From contig JAGBSG010000045.1 of NCBI GenBank assembly GCA_017632035.1, positions 1-61,157 on the forward strand: a stretch of DNA of 61,157 nucleotides, in the 5' to 3' direction. Of this stretch, positions 24,571 through 32,265 are shown one piece after another (position 1 is the first letter of the stretch; each line of letters begins with the position of its first letter). Both the position numbers and the translations under genes were made by a program. Below the pieces are notes generated by a model, which made no database searches, had not been told where the DNA came from, and was given only the letters and a program-made list of their open reading frames with translations. The DNA comes from Oscillospiraceae bacterium. Lineage in GTDB: Bacteria > Bacillota > Clostridia > Oscillospirales > Oscillospiraceae.

Positions 24571-25224
24571 TCATCCAGATGTCTTGAATTGATTAAAATA
24601 TTCGTATAAGGGGGTCAGCTGCCGGAACAGCGTATGGGCCCGCTGACCCAGGGCAGGGCCAAACAGTTCCTTGCTGACAGACTCCCGGCGTACACAGATG
24701 ATGTTGCCACGCCATGCGAAATAGGGAGCAAGCCGGGGGTCGGCGGTTTCTTTGGGCCGCTTGTACAGCTCGGCGGTCACCGGGATGCCGGTGGCCTTTT
24801 CTGTTTCCGTCAACAGGGAAAGAAATTCCTCGGGGTGGGCAGAAATGGCTTTGCGGAAATCTGCCATGGTGGATACCCTGGGTCGCCAGAGGCAGAAGCC
24901 GTAGCTGACGCCATCAGGGCAAATGTCGAAGTACAGGCAGGGGTTCTCTGCCCACCACTCCACATCCTGCCGAATACAGATCCAAAGACTCTCCTTATAA
25001 GGATCGGGGTGATGGAGTCTGGCATCCCGGTAGATGCGGCTGACCTTCAGGATGTTACCGGGCTTGTCCAGGAATGGCTGAAACAGATCCTGCCCCAATG
25101 CCTTGGTGGGCTCGTACAGGGTCTGCACATACTGCTGCTTATGCTGCGCAAACCAATCCCGGTTGTTATTCATACGGATTCCCCAGAGGAAGTCGATGGT
25201 CTCGGGGGTGTAGCCTTGAAACAT
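24571..25224 (-). CDS. DUF2461 family protein
   Basis: Soluble protein of 217 residues. The N-terminal FQGYTPETIDFLWGIRMNNN followed by RDWFAQHKQQY, then SRIYRDARLHHPDPYKESLW and a late YKRP segment, are the DUF2461 pattern (family function unknown). It lies 19 bases after the metallophosphoesterase gene and ends a three-gene minus-strand unit that begins with a BMP-domain protein. No catalytic motif is apparent. Confidence 0.85.
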   Translation of the reverse strand: MFQGYTPETIDFLWGIRMNNNRDWFAQHKQQYVQTLYEPTKALGQDLFQPFLDKPGNILKVSRIYRDARLHHPDPYKESLWICIRQDVEWWAENPCLYFDICPDGVSYGFCLWRPRVSTMADFRKAISAHPEEFLSLLTETEKATGIPVTAELYKRPKETADPRLAPYFAWRGNIICVRRESVSKELFGPALGQRAHTLFRQLTPLYEYFNQFKTSG

Positions 25225-25243
25225 GGTATGCCTCCTGTATCGA

Positions 25244-25903
25244 TCAATCTTCTTGCCGGATTTTTTTGGCCCAGATCAGTTGGTTGCGCATTTTCTCAGG
25301 CACAGGCCTGTCCGGCAGATCCAGCACATAGCGTTCGCATACATTGATGACTTTGGTTTCGCCATAGGTCCGTTCCCGGGTTTGGTCTGTACCGTAGCGC
25401 AGATGGACATGGCCGTGGAGCAGATATTGGGGGCGGTACTTGTCCAGAAATTCCAGAAAGGCCTCAAAGCCCTGATGGGCGTGATCGTCCAGACTGCCGA
25501 CCCCATGGGGCGGCGCATGCGTGACGACAATATCCACACCGCCGGCCTTCCAAATTTGATACCGAAGCTTCCGGATGCGGCGGCGCATTTCCTTTTCGGT
25601 GAACTGATGGGGACCGGAGTGATACCATACACAGCCACCCAGGCCCAGGATGCGGACACCGTTGTAGGTGACGACCCGGTCGTCAATACAGTCACAGCCT
25701 TCAGGAGGCTGCTGGGCATAACGGGTATCGTGGTTGCCGTGGACATAGAGTACAGGGCATCTGGCCATAGTCACCAGAAAGGACAGATAGGATGCCTTCA
25801 GGTCACCACTGGAGAGGATCAGGTCATACTCACTGAGTCTGCCGGGGACATAGTAATCCCACAGAGCGGGGCACTCTTCGTCGGAGATAGCCAGGATCTT
25901 CAT
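25244..25903 (-). CDS. Calcineurin-like metallophosphoesterase
   Basis: Metal-dependent phosphoesterase of 219 residues. Motifs in order: SDEE (Asp8), SSGDLK (Asp34), HGNHD (56-59), VVTHAPPHG and LLHGHVHLR. The first motif normally reads D-x-H; here Asp8 is followed by Glu-Glu, so one metal ligand may be replaced by Glu10. The ATG overlaps the stop of the BMP-domain gene (ATGA), so the two are coupled. Substrate cannot be predicted; relatives act on nucleotides or phosphoproteins. Confidence 0.88.
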   Translation of the reverse strand: MKILAISDEECPALWDYYVPGRLSEYDLILSSGDLKASYLSFLVTMARCPVLYVHGNHDTRYAQQPPEGCDCIDDRVVTYNGVRILGLGGCVWYHSGPHQFTEKEMRRRIRKLRYQIWKAGGVDIVVTHAPPHGVGSLDDHAHQGFEAFLEFLDKYRPQYLLHGHVHLRYGTDQTRERTYGETKVINVCERYVLDLPDRPVPEKMRNQLIWAKKIRQED

Positions 25904-27861
25904 AGGACCTCTGCCTCCTTTTCCGGTGGGATCAATTCTTTGTAAATACCCAGTTCCCGGAGCATGGGCTGGGCAAAGGGGAGCACTTCGTCAAATTCGG
26001 GGATGGCACCGTCCACATTTTCGCACAGCCACTGCATATGCAGCACCTCGTCCGGGGTGAAATGGCGGCTGCCATCGTTGACTACGGTGCCGTCCTGAGC
26101 CACGATGCGCCGGTGGAAGGGGTCCAGGGTGCCCTGCCGCAGCCCCTGGCGCAGCACATCGGCCAGATAACGCATACTGTCAGGAAGCCGTTCAGACAGC
26201 TCTACATCGATGACACCGCTGTCCATGCCCCACCAGTAGTTCATGGCCTTCTGTGTATGCTTGCCATGCTCCCATGTACCGTTCAGGATGGAATTGACCA
26301 CCTTTTCGTAGAATGTACCCCAAAGCCAGCATGGCGAACCCAGGGGCAAAAGGGTTTGATCCTCCTCCACAAAGTAGGTGCCGTATTCGCCGAATTGCAG
26401 ATATTTTTTCTCCACAGTGGGCACATCCCGGTTGGAGATGACCTGATAACCTTTGCGGATAAAGTCCGTCACGGGATCTCCGGGCAGACAGGACCACCGC
26501 AGGTCTATCTGTGCGCGGGGATTGGTCATTTGGGCGCCCAGAGCGAAGGCGTTGATGGAAGCCGGTACGCCATATATTGGGTAGGATGCGATGTAACCGA
26601 TCCGGTCGTTGTTGGCCATAGCACCGGCAATGGCACCGGTGATGAATTTGCCTTCGTAGATGCGGCAGTAGTAGGATTGAAGGCTGGAATAGGGAACATT
26701 GACAGAGCAGTTAAAGAAACGCACCTTGGGGTGCTTTACGGCAGCCTTCAGGGTCGCACGGCTCAGCCGGGGCGTGGTGGTGAAGACCAGCTCCGCGCCT
26801 TCAGCCACAGCCTGCTCCAACAAGGCATCGGTTTCTTCCGGGGAGTCGGCGTGGAAGTAGTTGCGCACGGTGACTTTTTCGTAAAGGGCGTGCTCCAGAT
26901 GGATCCTGCCTTTGTCATGGCCTCTGGTCCAGGGACTGGTCGTGGGGTCCATTTGATGGATAAAGGCGATATTGATATGGTCCTGGGTGAAAGAGATCAG
27001 CCGGTTCAACAGGCCGGCCTTGGGGTCCTGCTCCGGCTCGGTATTGACCTGCACAGGGTCCTCTGTGGAGAGTACCCGCAGATCCTTCCAGAGTGCTGAC
27101 AGGGTCTTTTTCAATGCTGCTGCGGACAGTCGCCCCAGATCCTTAAAGCTATAAAGCTCCAGCCAGACCAGCAGGGCCTCTTCCGGGGCCAGAGAAAGCT
27201 TGCTGCCGCCCAGTGCGTTAAAGGCATCCTTGAAATACTGAAAATATGCGCGGAAGGTCCGCTGGTCCCACTGCGTCCACTGAATGCCGGGCTCCTTTCC
27301 CAGAGCGCTGAGCAGCTTGCTGTAGTCACCGGGGGCTTGGTAGCGGATGTCATAGATCCCTGCGTCTTTGTAGAAGTCCAGAAACTCGAAATAGGCCCGA
27401 ATGTGGGGCTCTTCGCTGACCTCCGGCAGGACCCGGCGCACAATGCCTGGAATACGGGGCGCACCAAAGGACTTGAGCACGCTGACCCGTTTGTTGCCCT
27501 CCTGCACATAGAAATTACCCAGATATTCGTAACAAAGGACTGGATCACGAATGCCTTCGGGGGAAAGGTGGGCATCGCACAGGGCCATCCACTTGGCGGC
27601 AAATTCGCTGTTAACATCCAGAAGCGGCAAAAAGCCCGCAGAAAATGCGGTGATCCGGCCCGCGGATTTTGTGCCGATGATCCGCTCTGCGGGGATCTCG
27701 ACCAGACCGATATCCTGGTAGGTATCGCTGCAGCTTGGGGGAAGAACAGCGTCCAGCACGGCGGGGTATGGATCCAAACCGGCGGCAGTGCGTTCTTTAT
27801 ATTCTTTATGACCGGCTTTTAGAGCAGTCAAATATTGTTCCAAAGCTTCTTCGTTAGACAT
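25900..27861 (-). CDS. Cytoplasmic protein with ParB-like segment and BMP-type ligand-binding domain
   Basis: A large 653-residue protein with no signal peptide or lipobox. Residues 1-60 are helical; around 117-133 FYVQEGNKRVSVLKSFG is the motif of ParB/sulfiredoxin-like folds. Residues about 296-600 resemble the BMP (PnrA/Med) substrate-binding domain: INIAFIHQMDPTTSPW, AELVFTTTPRLSRAT, YEGKFITGAIAGAMAN and NDRIGYIASYPIYG. BMP proteins are normally secreted lipoproteins that bind nucleosides for ABC importers; no permease or ATPase gene is nearby. A cytoplasmic sensor that binds nucleoside-like ligands is an inference. Head of the operon with a metallophosphoesterase and a DUF2461 protein. 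Confidence 0.8.
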   Translation of the reverse strand: MSNEEALEQYLTALKAGHKEYKERTAAGLDPYPAVLDAVLPPSCSDTYQDIGLVEIPAERIIGTKSAGRITAFSAGFLPLLDVNSEFAAKWMALCDAHLSPEGIRDPVLCYEYLGNFYVQEGNKRVSVLKSFGAPRIPGIVRRVLPEVSEEPHIRAYFEFLDFYKDAGIYDIRYQAPGDYSKLLSALGKEPGIQWTQWDQRTFRAYFQYFKDAFNALGGSKLSLAPEEALLVWLELYSFKDLGRLSAAALKKTLSALWKDLRVLSTEDPVQVNTEPEQDPKAGLLNRLISFTQDHINIAFIHQMDPTTSPWTRGHDKGRIHLEHALYEKVTVRNYFHADSPEETDALLEQAVAEGAELVFTTTPRLSRATLKAAVKHPKVRFFNCSVNVPYSSLQSYYCRIYEGKFITGAIAGAMANNDRIGYIASYPIYGVPASINAFALGAQMTNPRAQIDLRWSCLPGDPVTDFIRKGYQVISNRDVPTVEKKYLQFGEYGTYFVEEDQTLLPLGSPCWLWGTFYEKVVNSILNGTWEHGKHTQKAMNYWWGMDSGVIDVELSERLPDSMRYLADVLRQGLRQGTLDPFHRRIVAQDGTVVNDGSRHFTPDEVLHMQWLCENVDGAIPEFDEVLPFAQPMLRELGIYKELIPPEKEAEVL

Positions 27862-27894
27862 AAGGCATCTCCTTACAGGGTCTTTTCAGTATAT

Positions 27895-27923
27895 ATCATA
27901 TCCGAAAATAGGAATTTTTGCAA
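27895..27923 (-). promoter_or_regulatory. Promoter of the BMP-domain operon
   Basis: Minus-strand TTGCAA (27923-27918), 17-bp spacer, TATGAT (27900-27895). TSS would be about 25 bases before the ATG. Reasonable match. Confidence 0.65.
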
Positions 27924-27968
27924 CAAAAATGTCTCGTAGGAATGTTTTTCGCGCTTGTGCAGTTTCTC

Positions 27969-27997
27969 TTGAATTTCCTGCCAAAATGCTGTATACT
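27969..27997 (+). promoter_or_regulatory. Promoter of the first moxR operon
   Basis: TTGAAT (27969-27974), 17-bp spacer, TATACT (27992-27997). It sits 34 bases before the moxR ATG, divergent from the BMP operon promoter. Confidence 0.7.
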
Positions 27998-28030
27998 GAT
28001 AGAAATTATGTTAACGCAGGAGGCTCGCTT

Positions 28031-28984
28031 ATGGAAGAGAAAACATCTGTGGTCGTCGGCAATGCCCAACGGATCATTTCTCAGCTGCGCCGAGTGGTTG
28101 TGGGAAAAGATAAGGTTCTTTTGTGGGTGCTGGCAGCAGTGCTTGCCAAGGGTCATATTCTGCTGGAGGATATTCCCGGTGTGGGTAAGACTACCATGGC
28201 ACTGGCGTTTTCCAAGACGCTGGGCCTTTCCTGCAACCGTGTGCAGTTTACGCCTGATGTGCTGCCTTCTGATGTGACCGGCTATTCTGTACTCAATCAG
28301 CATACAGGAACAATGACCTATCAGCCCGGTGCGGTACTGTGCAATTTGTTCCTGGCAGACGAACTGAACCGCGCTACCTCCCGGACACAGGCCGCCTTGC
28401 TGGAGGCTATGGAGGAAGGGCAGGTCACAGTGGATGGAGTCAGCCATGTGCTGCCGAAGCCCTTTGTGGTCATTGCGACCCAGAACCCTACCGGTGCAGC
28501 CGGTACGCAGCTTTTGCCGGACAGCCAGATGGACCGTTTTATGGTGCGGCTGAGTATGGGCTATCCCAGCCCCAAGGATGAAATAGCCATGGTCATGAAC
28601 CGCCAGGGGAAGGACCCTTTGCAGGATATTGGCCAGCTGCTGCGTACGGAAGAACTGGCAGCCATGCAGGAATTGGTGGCGCAGACCCATGTGAGTGCAG
28701 ATGTGGTAGCGTATATTGTAGAACTGATCACTGCTACCCGAAATCACAGCGATATCCTTCAGGGTGCCAGCCCCCGTGCTACGCTGGCGGTAACGGCTAT
28801 GGCCAAGGCGGTGGCTCAGCTGCGGGGCAGAGATTATGTGATCCCTAAGGATGTGCAGGAGGTGTTTTTGCACACCGTTTCCCACCGCCTGCTGCTGTCC
28901 AATAAAGCGGAAAGTGCCGGAGTCCCAGCAGAACAGGTGCTGAACGAAATTTTGGCCAATGTGGCCTCCCCCAGGATGCGCTGA
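28031..28984 (+). CDS. MoxR-family AAA+ ATPase (operon 1)
   Basis: Chaperone-like ATPase of 317 residues. Motifs: VVGKDKVLLWVLAAVLAKGH, Walker A DIPGVGKTT, QFTPDVLPSDVTG, Walker B LFLADELNRA, sensor 1 IATQNPTG and the C-terminal lid with ASPRATLAV. The ATG at 28031 follows AGGAGG; the longer open frame would run through the promoter. It leads an operon with a DUF58 protein and a membrane transglutaminase, the classic MoxR-DUF58-TgpA set, probably acting on an envelope protein (family context; substrate unknown). Confidence 0.92.
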   Translation: MEEKTSVVVGNAQRIISQLRRVVVGKDKVLLWVLAAVLAKGHILLEDIPGVGKTTMALAFSKTLGLSCNRVQFTPDVLPSDVTGYSVLNQHTGTMTYQPGAVLCNLFLADELNRATSRTQAALLEAMEEGQVTVDGVSHVLPKPFVVIATQNPTGAAGTQLLPDSQMDRFMVRLSMGYPSPKDEIAMVMNRQGKDPLQDIGQLLRTEELAAMQELVAQTHVSADVVAYIVELITATRNHSDILQGASPRATLAVTAMAKAVAQLRGRDYVIPKDVQEVFLHTVSHRLLLSNKAESAGVPAEQVLNEILANVASPRMR

Positions 28985-28985
28985 C

Positions 28986-29909
28986 ATGGCGGAACGGCGG
29001 ATCATATACCTGGCAGTGTTAGTAGCCTGTCTGGTATTTTATTGGGCCTACCAGGAGTGGCTTGGTTATCTTATGCTTATGGGCATCCTGTGGTTACCCT
29101 GGTTTTCATTGCTGATCAGCCTCCCATCTATGCTGCTGTGCCGGGTAGAATTTCGTTGCCCTGGGGTGGTTATGGCAGGACAGCAAGTGGAGATCAGCTA
29201 TGCCGCTGTGTGCAAATATCCCGTGGCTGCGCTGAAAGGCAAGGTGAAGATCACTCGGGAGCTTACCGGGGAGGCCTGGAAGCAGCAAGGTGGAAGCGCT
29301 CTCAGGACCGGGCACTGCGGTGCTCAGCGGATTGCATTCCATCGCCTGTGGATCTATGATTATCTGGGTCTGTTTCGCCTGCCGGTGCGACACAAGCAGG
29401 AAGTGACTGTCTTTGTCCGTCCTCTGGAGGTAGCGGTCGAGAATCCTCCCGGTACTGCCCGGTATCTTGCCAATGCATGGAAGGCCAAATCCGGAGGCGG
29501 TTTTGCGGAGAATCACGAGCTGCGGCTTTACCGCCCCGGTGACAGTCTTCGGCAGATCCATTGGAAGCTGTCGGCAAAGACCGGGAAGCTTATCTTCCGG
29601 GAGCCTATGGAGGCTGTGAGAGGTGCGGCGCTGCTGACTGTGGAGCTTGTGGGAACGCCGGAACAGCTGGACCGTAAACTGGGAAAGCTCTGTTGGATCA
29701 GCAGATATCTGCTGGAGCGGGAGATACCCCATCGGATCCAGTGCCTGACAGGCCGGGGAATGGAACAGTTTTCTGTAGAGACCCTGGAGCATCTTTATGG
29801 GGCGATCGATTCGCTGCTGGCCAGTCCCCCTGCGGCAGGAAATACGGCTCCTGTATATATGCCATCCTCCTGGTGCTATCATATAGGAGGTGACGGCGAT
29901 GAGAGCTGA
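28986..29909 (+). CDS. DUF58 membrane protein (operon 1)
   Basis: A 307-residue protein with two N-terminal membrane helices (about residues 5-50) and a cytoplasmic DUF58 domain whose core reads LRLYRPGDSLRQIHWKLSAKTGKL, the family signature. The start at 28986 is one base after the moxR stop. DUF58 proteins resemble von Willebrand A-type folds and act with MoxR ATPases; exact function unknown. Its end overlaps the transglutaminase gene by 11 bases. Confidence 0.9.
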   Translation: MAERRIIYLAVLVACLVFYWAYQEWLGYLMLMGILWLPWFSLLISLPSMLLCRVEFRCPGVVMAGQQVEISYAAVCKYPVAALKGKVKITRELTGEAWKQQGGSALRTGHCGAQRIAFHRLWIYDYLGLFRLPVRHKQEVTVFVRPLEVAVENPPGTARYLANAWKAKSGGGFAENHELRLYRPGDSLRQIHWKLSAKTGKLIFREPMEAVRGAALLTVELVGTPEQLDRKLGKLCWISRYLLEREIPHRIQCLTGRGMEQFSVETLEHLYGAIDSLLASPPAAGNTAPVYMPSSWCYHIGGDGDES

Positions 29910-31983
29910 AAAATGGCAGACGATGCTTGCTGGGGCTGCGATCGGATTTTTGACTGCCCTTGGAAGTGTGGGCTGCCTGACCTCGGGTATGGGGCTGGCA
30001 GGCGCGGATATGGTGCTTGTGGCAGCAGTCTGCGGTCTGTCGGCGACGATCTTTGCGGTATGCAGCCGCATCCGGCTGGGCCTGGTGCCCTTGTGCGTCT
30101 TAGCTGTGCTTACAGGCTATCTGTGGCAGCGCGGCGATCTCAGCGACTCTGTGGAATCCCTGATCTATCAGATATCCTGCCTGTACGATAAGGGTTATGG
30201 GTGGGGTGTGATCGGCGGTATTCTTGAGGAAAATGTGACCCTTGCGCTGTCTGTGCTGGGCTGCGTGATCAGTGCGGTGATCGCCTGGTCCGTGGCGAGA
30301 GGGCATGGTGCATGGCTGGGTATAGTAACAGCCCTCATACCCCTTGCTTTCTGTGTGGTGCTGACAGATACAGTGCCAAAGGAAAGCGATCTGTTCATTT
30401 TGTTCTTTGGTGTCGTTCTGTTGCTGCTGACCCAGACTGTACGCCGCAGGAATCCCCGTCAGGGCAATGCTCTGACAGCGATGCTTACACTGCCCGTGGC
30501 TTTGGCTCTGGGGCTGTTGTTTTTGCTGGTGCCTCAGTCCGGCTACGAAAGACAGGACGGAGCGGACAGGCTGCAGCAGCTGATCCAGGAATGGTTTGAT
30601 ATCAGCCCTGACGATTCCCGTCTGCCCTCCAGACCGCCCTATCTGGGCATGGAAGGCAATGGGGACACACGGTATGTGAATCTGGCAGCCGTAGGACCCA
30701 GGAAAGAACTGTCTACTGCCGTTATGCAGATCACAGCAGAGGAAACCACGACCTTATATCTTCGTGGCAATGCCTGCGATGTCTATACAGGAACTAGCTG
30801 GGTGGCAACAGAAGGATTGTGGCCAAGGGATTCAGAATACCGCATGTGGAATTTCTGGGAGGCAAAGAAAGCTACATTGCGTTTCCGTAATGCACATTCT
30901 GTGCGGTATTTTTGCTACAGCCCCAAGGGCCTGTTTATGACGGATGGGCGCGTGAAGAACAGCGGAAACGCGAAATCCTATGTGATCACCTACTACAACA
31001 GACCGTCAGGCTACAGTCTGGAAAATGCCGAGCCACTCACTGCGGCGGATCGGCAGGAACTGCAGCCCTATCTGCAGCTGCCAACAGACACGGCCCAAAG
31101 GGCCCGGCAGATCCTGCGCCGGGTGGTCAGTGGCAATACCAGCGATGCCTGGCTTTATGCCTGTGATATTGCCGAATATGTAAAGAACTCTGCCGAGTAT
31201 GACCTGCATACAGAACGGATGCCAGGAAACGCAACGGATTTTGCCATATGGTTTTTGGAAAACAGCGACACCGGGTACTGTACACACTTTGCATCGGCAA
31301 CCACTGTGCTGCTTCGGGCAGCGGGGATCCCTGCCCGGTATGTGACCGGTTATGTGGTAGATACCCAGGCAGGGGAAGAGGTGATCGCGCGCCAAAGAGA
31401 CTCCCATGCTTGGGTGGAGTGCTACATCAATGGCCATGGCTGGGTCCCCCTGGAGGCGACGCCGGCAGGTTTTCGTCCGTCTGTGAGCCCGGGGACTGAG
31501 CCGGACGACACACAGCCTCCTACGGATCTCACACCTACAGGCCCTGTGCAGACAGAACCTTCCCAGGAAACTACGCTGCCGGAGGACCACACGCCGGGTT
31601 CAACAGAGGGTCCCGCCATAGAGCAGCCCCGGGAACGCCGAGGATGGGTGGGCATTGTACTGCTTTGTCTGGCTGCCGTAATGACAGTTCTGGGCCAGTG
31701 GCGGCTGCGTGTATGGCTGCGGTGGCGGCGGCAGCATCGCGGCAGTGCCAATGCCCGTGCTCTGGCTCTGTGGCAGGAGGTGGCGTGCCTGAGCCGGCTG
31801 CTGAAGCAAACGCCGGATCAGGCTCTGTACGAGTTTGCCTTGAAGGCGAGATTCAGCCAGTACAGCCTGACTGCTGTGGAGCTTCGGCAGTTTGATCATT
31901 GGCTATCCCATGCCAAAAAGAGATTAAAAAGCAGGCCTATCTGGCAGCAGCTTGTGTATACGTTGATCTTGGCGATTTATTAA
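29899..31983 (+). CDS. Membrane transglutaminase-like protein (TgpA type)
   Basis: A 694-residue protein with an N-terminal block of about six membrane helices (about 10-215), an extracellular transglutaminase/protease-like core, a Pro/Thr-rich linker (about 530-575), one more helix and a cytoplasmic DUF4129-like tail. The catalytic triad candidates are Cys461 in GYCTHF, His503 in DSHAWVE and Glu519 in VPLEATP, where many relatives have Asp. AGGAGG lies 9 bases before the ATG at 29899, preferred over the GTG at 29890. It closes the MoxR-DUF58-transglutaminase operon. Peptidase or cross-linking activity at the cell surface is inferred. Confidence 0.9.
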   Translation: MRAEKWQTMLAGAAIGFLTALGSVGCLTSGMGLAGADMVLVAAVCGLSATIFAVCSRIRLGLVPLCVLAVLTGYLWQRGDLSDSVESLIYQISCLYDKGYGWGVIGGILEENVTLALSVLGCVISAVIAWSVARGHGAWLGIVTALIPLAFCVVLTDTVPKESDLFILFFGVVLLLLTQTVRRRNPRQGNALTAMLTLPVALALGLLFLLVPQSGYERQDGADRLQQLIQEWFDISPDDSRLPSRPPYLGMEGNGDTRYVNLAAVGPRKELSTAVMQITAEETTTLYLRGNACDVYTGTSWVATEGLWPRDSEYRMWNFWEAKKATLRFRNAHSVRYFCYSPKGLFMTDGRVKNSGNAKSYVITYYNRPSGYSLENAEPLTAADRQELQPYLQLPTDTAQRARQILRRVVSGNTSDAWLYACDIAEYVKNSAEYDLHTERMPGNATDFAIWFLENSDTGYCTHFASATTVLLRAAGIPARYVTGYVVDTQAGEEVIARQRDSHAWVECYINGHGWVPLEATPAGFRPSVSPGTEPDDTQPPTDLTPTGPVQTEPSQETTLPEDHTPGSTEGPAIEQPRERRGWVGIVLLCLAAVMTVLGQWRLRVWLRWRRQHRGSANARALALWQEVACLSRLLKQTPDQALYEFALKARFSQYSLTAVELRQFDHWLSHAKKRLKSRPIWQQLVYTLILAIY

Positions 31984-31987
31984 GTGA

Positions 31988-32022
31988 ATCCCCCTGATGC
32001 ATTTGTTGTGCATCAGGGGGAT
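31988..32022 (+). terminator. Terminator of moxR operon 1
   Basis: A 14-bp perfect stem ATCCCCCTGATGCA/TGCATCAGGGGGAT with a 7-base loop just after the stop codon; only a modest T-run (CTGTTTT) follows. It may also end the convergent glycogen transcript. Confidence 0.75.
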
Positions 32023-32084
32023 ACCTGTTTTAAGGATCACTTTTTACTTGGGCGCATTCGCAGTACCGTCCGTTGTATGGGCGA

Positions 32085-32264
32085 TCAGGTGCTTGGTACA
32101 GACCGCAGCTGGCACAGCTGCTGCGCGAGCTGGCAGGCTGAGGCGTGGGGACAGTCTGGGTAGCTGCAGTCGGCATGCATACCAGTGCTGTCCGATTCCA
32201 CCAAAACCATGCGGCTTTGGTCGATAGCACGGCAATAGCCGGAAAGCATGATCTCGTCATCCAT
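32085..32264 (-). CDS. Small Cys-rich protein downstream of the GH13 gene
   Basis: A 59-residue ORF starting one base after the GH13 stop codon, with GAGG about 11 bases upstream. It reads MDDEIMLSGYCRAIDQSRMV near the start, then Cys33, Cys38, Cys44 and Cys51 in CSYPDCPHASAC, suggesting a small metal-binding knuckle. Similar short proteins occur in other Clostridia from memory, but no function is known. It is probably co-transcribed with the glycogen genes. The alternative longer frames here have no RBS. Confidence 0.65.
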   Translation of the reverse strand: MDDEIMLSGYCRAIDQSRMVLVESDSTGMHADCSYPDCPHASACQLAQQLCQLRSVPST

Positions 32265-32265
32265 A

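Noticed and set aside
32030..32260. 76-codon minus-strand ORF after the GH13 gene
   Set aside because: It lacks an RBS and is out of frame with the better-supported 59-codon Cys-rich ORF that starts one base after the GH13 stop.
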